Below are positions 55,385-64,000 of a stretch of DNA of 64,000 bases, piece by piece. The notes beneath the pieces were generated by a model. The model did not search any database. It was not told where the DNA came from and saw only the letters and a list, made by a program, of their open reading frames with translations. This DNA comes from Trichodelitschia bisporula (taxonomy: Eukaryota; Ascomycota; Dothideomycetes; Phaeotrichales; Phaeotrichaceae). The DNA is taken from contig ML996707.1 of assembly GCA_010356995.1 (NCBI GenBank), positions 372,001 through 436,000 on the forward strand. The letters run 5' to 3'. Both the position numbers and the translations under genes were made by a program. How positions within the stretch are numbered: position 1 is the stretch's first letter; each line of letters starts with the position of its first letter.

Positions 55385-58300
55385 ATACGTACTTTTTACT
55401 TCTCCCCTGATGGCTGGTCAAACAGCTTAATGGTTCACGCGCATGGATGAACGAAAGGACAGGCTTATGGCACGGTTATGTAATTGCGGGCGGCATACGG
55501 TCAAGAAGTGTGTACTGGACCTGGATCGGAGGGTTTATGCGGGGCTACTCAGCATGGCGGACAGGCTGGGCCATCGGGAGTGGGCGTTTTCAGTTCAAAC
55601 GGCGGATATCATAGAGGAGTTGTGGGTGGTGGGATACATACTGGACCCAGCGGATGGTTCTGCCCCTGTTACGTATTTGAGGAAGAGAAGGAAGTTCTGC
55701 GGTTTGTAGCCTGGTGTCGAAGGAGCCGAAAACTCTGGTCATTGGGAGGATGGCTCCGCCGTTGTTGCCGTGGGGTTTGTCGCGTGCATCTTTAAATCAT
55801 TGTGGGCGTTGGCTTGCTGCTCTCTTCGAGTACTGGCTTCCTTAACTTAGCTTAGCATGCAGTAGGTAGATTCTCTTCGTGCAGGTAGTCTTTTGCGTTT
55901 TCCGAAGGCCGCTGGGTCTATTTGGAGGGTGCAACTCATATGGCGCGGGGGTGGTTGAGTAACAATGTCGGACCTGCGTCCGCTTTGAGGTATCTTCTTC
56001 GTCCTGAGTCTGCTGGTGGAGTGAACGAGAACATGTCACAAGTTCATTGCCATGACTGGCAAGGACGACACGTACTTCGCAAGACAGGTGCGGATTGCCG
56101 AAGGCGTTCCATCTTCGGCAATTGAAGAAGAGTTGACATCGTTGTCAGCTCAGTGCGTGATGCTATGCCGACATGATGGATTATCAGGCTGAGTTATTGT
56201 GACAGATCAGGCTTTGGAGAACTTCATCCTGCTAATCGGTAGCAGATGACCCAGTTGGTGCTCCAACGTGTTTCCTCACGCCTGGCAACATTGTTTACAA
56301 GCCAGTTAACATTGACCTTTTTGAAGTCTGTTTACGCTGTCGCTAAGCTCCAGCGCAGCTAAATGCGACCGAATGCCCATCTCCACTGGAATACGTCAAG
56401 TAGGTATCCGTCCTGGCTTCACCTCCACGGAATCTCATATCCTCAACACTCACGGAGCCATGCTTAACCAAAGCATACCCACAACCAACAGGCCTCCGCC
56501 AGACTGTCTTCTCCCTTTTGTGAATGGCTTCATTCCGCTAAACACAACCATTGCCTCTTTCTGTTCCTTCCACTCCGGCGGACATAGCTCCCAAAGCTCG
56601 AGCTGAAGCTGGCTGTCCCCGGGAAGCTCAGAAGTCACTCCATATTGCCTACTTAGATCCACCCAAGGTTCCGATGACCACTGGGTTAGCCATGATATCA
56701 AGCTTCGAATAGCTGATCCTCACAGACCGCCACCTCTTTCCTTCCGCCAATTTTCCCCGCAAGATGCTATTCCCGTCCACCCCCGCGGCCCTATATTCAG
56801 CTCAGAAGCTTGATATGTGCCGCCGAGCCCAGAACGTAGGCCCTATTCCCCCGAAAACCGGAAGCGAGATCTTCTTTTAGCAGCGCTGTCGATCAGCGGG
56901 CCTGACGGCTACATTGGCTCCACGCGCCCGCAAGGCCAAGGCGACTGTATTGATCTGATCAGAGCTTCGCAAGCTTCTATATATCATTTCCGGTCGCAGC
57001 CCAACATCGCATGGGGATTAAGGTGGACATCTACCTAGTCCCGGATCTTCATCGTCTTCATCAGGGTTCTCCATGTGGGCACATCATATAGCCCCCATGT
57101 TCATATATACCTGCGACTGCCCTGCTCGCACAAAACATCCCGAACAGACGTCGAACAGAAAAACCAACCTCTTAGCCCCCAAAGTCCATACTTGGAAAGC
57201 GACTTTTGCTTTCCCTTTCCCCGAGTTTCGGCAGCACCCGCGTTGCGATAGATTAAAAGATCCAGACAACCGGCATTCCAGCAAGGGAACCGGTCATTTC
57301 TGTATCGCACGAAACTCTAACAGATATCCCCAGCATCCCATAATACTTTTCCCGATGACCTGATTACCGCCATCATAAGCTTTGCCCTTTGCGAGTAGAA
57401 ATTCACGTTTCTGGCCGCTCACTTGATCCTTCACCCTCAAGCCCACCCCACTCAGACTAAACTTCGATATGGTCTGCCCTAAAGCGGGTCCATCTCGGCA
57501 CTCGCAAGGTCCCAACTCCCTAGTAATCAAGATCTACAAGCGTCAAGCACCTCAGGACCAATCCTCACAAAGTGCAATTGAAAATAATCTGTATATCCAC
57601 ATGCCCTCGACCCCCACCAACCCCATCTCTCCTCTGATCCATAACTAATCCTCACACCCCCCCCCACCGCACCTCCAATCCCACCCCTAACTACCCATCC
57701 CACATATATACAGCCACACTCTTCTCACCCACCGGGTCCCACCCCACCTAAAAATACCCCGGCCCAATCTTGCCCCTGCAGCAAACGAACCCCCCTCAGT
57801 ACAATAGTGCGTACCACAGTAGAGAGGATGGCCATCCATCAGACCACATCCCAACCAAAGCCACTGCTTTACCCTACCCCGGGCACTGCTTCAACCCCCA
57901 CAACGTCACCTCCCCCCGGCCCCAACCCGCCATCCCGCAAGGCAGAATAGGGCTGCCAGCCTCCCGCTCACCCGTATCGGCCCGCAGTCTGCCTTGCCCT
58001 ACGCTGCACCCGAACCCGAGGCTTGGGAGGCATGATGGTGCAGGCGCGCGCGACGCGAAGAGGCAGGAACGCGTGGGAGTCTCGTGCCTGGCGCGGATGT
58101 GCCAATGGGGGGGGCGGGGGAGGAGTGACCGGGAGGAATGGCCGCGCAACCGCGTGCGTGGGCGATGATTAAGGGCGAAAGGTCCGCGGCTGTGGATGAG
58201 TGGGAGGACGTAGGCTGTCGCAGGGTTGAAGAAGGAACTGCGTACAGGAATTTCGGGAAGGTGGTGAGGTGGTGTAGATGGCCAATGAAATCGTTCGGAT

Positions 58301-61300
58301 TAACAACTGTCGTGGCATCGTGAGCATCCACTTTCGAATTCAGCCTTACTGTCCCTTCTAGCCTGGCTGATATTCACTGTTTGGCTCGTCAACCTCTCTC
58401 TCCTCGACGTTTACTTACTGGCCCGGTTTGGGTTCCGAGCGACCCACTTATTGTCTCCTTTGAGCCTGTAACGGCGTTTGCAAGGTTGCACAGCCACACT
58501 GGCCGTTGCGCGTCAACCGCATGTGCCGAGAACGGGCTCCTTTGGGGTGCATCACTGCGTCGTCCACCTTGTCACTTCGCGACCAGCGTCTAGATTCAGT
58601 GTCCTACCCGACTCCATCATCGCGACAGACGATTACCAATCTCCTCGTACCCCACCTCCTTTCTCAGTCCCTTCTGCCGGAAGACACGCCGCTGCGCCTC
58701 CTGAAACCTGTGTGCATGCGTCAGTGACGTTGACAATGCTGCCTGGGTGTTCCGATGCTTCGGTGGAGAGTTGTGAATGGCCTTGGCCCATTGAGGGGTC
58801 AGCCACATCATCCCAAACGGTTGGATGTGGGGGCCAGGGTTCAACTGCGTACGGTAGACAGGTACGTACCTGGAACGTCTGGTGGGGTCGAAGCATCGGG
58901 TCCCCCTCGGACCCACCCGTCGTATATGCGGGCGGGCCGGGTCTAGTTCGCCAGCGGGAGCGGAGGCGAAGTCGGCTATACCGGTATGGCCCGACCCTGG
59001 AAGCTTAGGACGCTCGTAATCGTATCATGGCAATTCGACGCGAGGAATACAGTGAGGGAAGTCATAAAGTTAAGCCTGTGCTTCTGAACTGTGGGGAGAT
59101 CGACAGGATAAGGTGCGACACGTGTCGCGATCATTGCGAGTTAAATTTGGAAGCGGTCTATCGGGTTTTAGATCTGTACCAGCAATAGGATCGTATCGCC
59201 GGTGGAGCATGGTCCTTGCAAATGCCGTTTCTGAGGAACAGTGGGTCTCCGTCGCCAATCGGAGGGCAGGTCTGCATTTATGTCATCAATCATCCTGACT
59301 GAAAATAAAGCAAGCAACAGGAGTGGTGGATGCAGATGAGATCGAGCAATTGTTGGACTCCTCCGTGGCCATGACAATATGGAACTGGACGAAGTTTAGC
59401 CATAGTTGTTCAGGAAGCGGGAGTGGGATGTCGGGGGCAGATGCATCAGACATCCTAATGCTGCATTCTGATATCTCAATCAGAACCGGTACGTAATTGC
59501 AAACTGCCGACGGGAGGTCGTCTCGAGAAATCGCCGACATGCAATTTACACCCCCATGAAACGGTTGCATGGGACGAAGAGTGCAGAGCGTGGCTGAGTC
59601 CGAGAGGGTATGCTTGCAGTTTGGCCGTCACCTATTTCTTCATTTCCTGACCGGCGAAAGTGGAGCAGTCGTCGAGCAGGCGCTTGCATCGGTTGATAGT
59701 ATGAGGCGTTTTAGCGCAACACTAACCAAACCTTAGCCCAAAGAGCAACACGACGTTCGGTGAATCGTGAGAGTGTGAAGAGCAGTGACATCTGGGGGAA
59801 AGAAGTCGGTGACCGCTGGCGAGTTACAGTAGGAAACCCTCAAGGCCGTCAAGGAGTGGAGGGCTACTTCCATAGGCGGCATGTCTCCGAACGTAGGAGG
59901 GAAAGTGGAGCTGCGGAGAAGACAAAAATAGACTGCCGAGCTAGGGGTGCAGACAGCCACAAGACCCCACATCGCTGGGCAAGCTTGGCATCGTGCGACG
60001 ACGGGGCATTTGCGGCTGCTCGGCACATGAAGTCGCCTGGCTCTGTTCGTTTGTGTTGATGTACTTTAGAGTATTCGCATTGAGGTCGCATGTACTAAAA
60101 GAGACGTTCCCTGTTATCCTTCGCTCCATTGACGATGATGAACTCAGGATGCTAAGGATTACGCTGGTGGCGATGGGTATATAACTCAAGGTTGGCGATA
60201 CCATAGGTCGTAGTAACGGCTTAGTGGGTTGCAGGATCGGCTACAACTGCTGCAATGTCCTTGTCATCCTTTTAGGAGTGATACCAGAAGCAGATGTAGC
60301 AAATGCGCCTTGCTTGCTTGACATGCGACGCAATACAGCGCAAAGTAACTGTGCAAGGCGTACAGCTACGGAAACCGAACCTTCGTGGATGGAAGTGAAA
60401 CGATATCAGAAGCATTGGACAACGAAGCCGCGGAGAAAGGTAACGGACAGTTATCTGCGACGTCAAGAAGTTCGGACAGGGTGCGGCATATCACAACAGG
60501 AGCGTGTGGAGATGAGGCTGCTGGCTGAGGCGCATGCCACCGTCCTCCAACAAGGCTGAGCCTTACCGCCCTGAATCCTAAATGCTCCGAATAACATGCC
60601 ATGAAGGACAGGAGGGAAGCAGAACTTCTTGTTGGCCATTAGAGCGGGAGAAGTCGGATGGAACTAGCCAGAGAAAACCCGTGACGACGATGGTTACATG
60701 GTACCACGCTTACCGCGCATGCATACTCGCTGGATATGGACATGCAGGAGCCGGGCGAAGCGGTCTTTCCCACTGTGCCCGCGTGGGTTGCACTCCGTAG
60801 GGCGAAGCTGTCGCCTGCACGCCTCGTACAACCGATCGTGCGTCGGGCGCGGTACAACTGTTAACCATGTCTCCATACCACTACTTTCGGAGGTGCAACC
60901 AACGTCCTAAAGAGACCTCGTCTCAGCATAAGAATTCTTGCCACTTTCTCAACCGGATTAGATGCAGACTATCAAGAATTTCCAGGATACACAGTCAGTA
61001 CTCATTTCCTAGATCTGGGCCAGTGTTACCAGATACGCCCGCGGTGGCTCCAACTGCAGTAGCTAGTGGTTCTGTTTCCAAACCTAGCCGAAACGCCGTG
61101 GAGATGCTCGTGCAAGGCAGACCCGAACGACAGCGGCCACGGGCAGAAACGGTGCCCGGCTGGGCGCATTAGGTATGAGTGGTACAGCAGAACGTTCCAA
61201 CTTCACCTGCAGTAAATCCCTCTAAATCTAAAGTGTTGCGAACGATTGCTTGTACGGTGAATTATAACTTGGCAGCCGTCCTCGGAGCCACTTGGGATTC

Positions 61301-64000
61301 GGTCCAAGATTCCTGTGAAGAATTGAGTCCTTTCCCTTATAATTATCTCGAAAAAGGTGTCCAGAGTTAGTTTGGACGGTTCTAGGAGCAGGAAGCGTGC
61401 CAAATCACAAGAGGTTGCCTATAGGCAGGGAATCTAACGGAGCAACTGTGGCGAAGCTTTGACGTTTCTTGTGCTCGCATTTTGCTCCGCCTGGGGAAAA
61501 GGCCAGGACGAGGGTCTGACGACAGCGCGATCGCAGGTCTAACCTTAGACATCTGCCCTATTGCGTGGGTCAGCGAACCTGGTTGTTGGCCTTTCTCCGG
61601 AAAATCTCGAGGTTGTTGGGGCGAACGTCCTATGGTTCCGGGGCCAGCTCCGCAACATCACTTCGTCAGCAAAACGCTCTTCCTCCCTAACTTACTCTCG
61701 AAGTAGTGGTATTGCAAGGTCACACCCTCTCAGTTGTAAACTACGGATGTAGAACTAAGGTCCTTTACTATGCGTTGCGCAACAGGACGATCAGTGCACG
61801 TCGGCCGGCACTTGCCCGCAAGCCTCTTTGCGGGCCGGGGCAGAGGTGCAGTACCTGGTGACCACGGCGGGAGTGAGTCAAATGCGCGAAAGTGAAGGGG
61901 TGCAGCCGTGTGGAAATCCCGGCTTCAGAACGTGCAGGTTTAAAAGCGACATGTTGATGGAGGGATGTCTGGCATGCGCTAGACAAAGAAGGCAAAGGCG
62001 GCCGTGGCCGCAGGCCAGCTCGGACCCGGGCCCGGTGCTATATTTAACTCTGGCTCGGAGCTTGGCGAGTACAAGACCATCGCAAATACCGGGTGTCTGA
62101 TGGGGTTGTATTTTGCAGCATCTTTGTACGGGAGAGAAGATGTCAGAGGGCAACATTCCGTCGCGGTTGTGCGGCAGCGCAATCGGTCCTTTCGGCCGGG
62201 TACCGGTGCATCTTATTATTCGGAGATCCCGAACCCCACGTCCCTACAGACGCTCCACTTTTGTCATTTGTTGCTAGGACTGATCGGTAACAGCACTGCC
62301 CGAAAATAAATGGAAGAGGCGTCGACTCTAAATCATCGCTCGGGCTGGCGCTTTCATCTCACCTACACTATGGGATTCTGCCCCACATCGCGGCAGACGG
62401 CCTGACGGTTGAAGGCTGCCAGAGAGGTGAACAGTGACACTCCCGGGCTTGTTGTATTGGGAACTGGTAAGAGGACGCACATCGCATTCCTACACCTCAT
62501 TAGCTTTGACAAAAGACCTTTGGACTGCTACCAGGATTGCTATGGGGACCTCCTAGGTTCCTGGCAGGTCAACGGCGTGAATAATGTGTAGGTTGAAGCA
62601 GTGGATCACAGCACGGGGAAGGTCGCTTGACTGGCGAAGGGTGCGAGCATACACTCGTACTTTACATCTGCTATTGGCGGTTACAGTCTGCATCGCATGA
62701 TAGAGAGATCCTCCAGTTTGCGTAGGGGGAAATAGATGCTTGTACATAATACATATCTAATGGAGGAGCATCACCGCCGCCTTTTCGGAGCAAAGCGAGG
62801 GTGACAATTAACAAGGGACTTTCAATTCGGCGCACGTAGATGGTACATAGAGGCGCGGCGGTGACAGTAAGCGGTAGATACGATGCATGTATCAGCGACA
62901 TCTATGAGGACGACGACATCGTCATCGTCATCGTCATCGTCATAATTCCAGATCAGAAGAACACCCGGATAGTAACGGGCGAGTCGGTGGCTGTGGTGGA
63001 TGGTAGTGGTGAATAATATTGATGGACGGTGGTCAAGCCCCCTCTCCCCTGGCAGCGGAGGCGGAGCGGGAAGGAAGGCGCTGTACGGTCTGAACCCCCG
63101 GCCCGGTCCCTCCTACCTTTCGCGTGGGCTGTGGGTCCAGTTGTGCTTTTCCTACTGCGAGGGGTTGGCATATCTGTCAAGCATAACCGGTGACCAGAGG
63201 GAAAGCGCGACTTGAGCGTCAGGTACAGTACAGTACTTGTGCATGTCGTCATTTCGAGTTCTTTACGGATGTACGTACAGAGGCGAAGGTGGAGGACACT
63301 GAGGATTTGATACATCATGGAACAAACTCAGAATATCATGACTTGAAGGAAGTTACATGAAACGACTTCCCTTACCTCGCTATACCATTCAACACAAGGC
63401 GAGCATGTCGCCCTGGCCGTGCTTGATTTCCCCATGCCTCGCGGAGGAGAAGGAACAAAAGTCCTATACCCCTCCCCATGCATTCACCCCTCCTTCCCTA
63501 CCCTAGCGCGCCAAACTGGCAACGCTCTGAGCCTCTATCGAAATCTCCGTTCAGTTCGCCCATCCGTTCAAACAAACACTCTCCCTACAACCCCACCGCC
63601 TTCGCTTGTCTCCGACAGCGCTGAGGTTTTAACTCGGGTCTAATAATCTTCGTTCCCCCACCTTCTCTCTGGCGGTAAACGCAGGCGCGTGGCGGTTCTT
63701 TTCTCGTCTTTTCCCCTTTCTCTTGGGCATGCTGCCCGAATGGCATTTCGATGTCGGTCAGCGGCTTGCTGGACCAGAAGTTACACGCCCGTGGGGCTAT
63801 GCATACGAGAGCTGGCCGGGACACTGGACCACTGAGGCGACTCGAAGTTTGAAGCTTCATGCACGCCAATGTCGTCGAAGCTCTTCAAACCTTCCACCCC
63901 GTCTTCCTAGTCCCCAATGGGCTAAAGTGGCTTTTTTTTCTATTTTCAGGCATCTTCACTTGTTGTTACAACCATGCAATCCCTGACCCTTTACACTCAC
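55385..64000. other. 8.6 kb without a recognisable gene
   Basis: Open frames of 60-176 codons occur at random in all six frames. None has a recognised motif, a clear start with leader, or a consistent intron. C-rich stretches occur at about 57,600-58,000. I saw no terminal repeats, long tandem arrays or A/T-rich blocks. It may hold lineage-specific noncoding or small genes that cannot be called by eye. Confidence 0.4.
62910..62943. repeat. ATCGTC microsatellite
   Basis: Four to five ATCGTC hexamers preceded by a short GAC run. Confidence 0.8.

Noticed and set aside
55443-55709. 88-codon plus-strand frame just after kap104
   Set aside because: It lies in the probable 3' UTR, and no domain or homologous pattern is recognised.

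Overview
The window is nuclear DNA of a filamentous ascomycete (Pezizomycotina). The genes are compact and carry short spliceosomal introns. I could place 22 introns in recognised genes; 21 are 42-57 bp and one is 105 bp. Most have GT(A/G)(A/T)G(T/C)-like donors and CTRAY-like branch sites. The genes include fungal families such as the HOG-pathway MAPKK Pbs2, an Ssh4/Ear1-type SPRY adaptor, a Cas1-type acyltransferase, a Pex22-like protein and an extracellular cupredoxin protein. I cannot name the species; the order is unresolved. No rRNA, tRNA or CRISPR array was seen by eye.

Layout. Positions 1-3,740 hold a tandem array of four related small genes of unknown function, with shared upstream and downstream modules. 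This is the most interesting region. Then come pbs2 (4.5-6.7 kb, minus), a broken PD-(D/E)XK-like gene (8.7-9.9 kb, minus), and a PIN/auxin-efflux-carrier-family transporter (12.0-13.8 kb, plus). Positions 14.1-17.5 kb form a degenerate island: a fragment resembling the N-terminal domain of fungal NLR/SesA proteins, a minisatellite, unidentified broken coding sequence and a probable gag-like retroelement fossil. A small polyQ protein follows at 18.5 kb, and an aldo-keto reductase at 20.6-21.8 kb (minus).

From 24.5 to 55.4 kb the window is mostly ordinary core genes: cupin-TM protein (+), eIF2B-gamma (-), Pex22-like (-), GABA/amino-acid permease (-), GPI-type cupredoxin (-), CENP-X/MHF2 (-), a MIF/tautomerase-domain protein (-), SWC5 (+), an ACMSD-type amidohydrolase (+), Cas1-type O-acetyltransferase (-), SSH4-like (-) and transportin/Kap104 (+). 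The last 8.6 kb (55.4-64.0 kb) shows no convincing gene.

The core genes do not form a pathway or a biosynthetic cluster; they are scattered housekeeping functions (stress signalling, translation initiation, chromatin, kinetochore/DNA repair, nuclear import, vacuolar sorting, peroxisome). The two accessory-looking zones are 1-3.7 kb (gene-family expansion) and 8.5-20 kb (pseudogenes, repeats, NLR-like fragment). Intron positions and family calls were inferred by eye from splice signals and remembered family patterns, not from searches.
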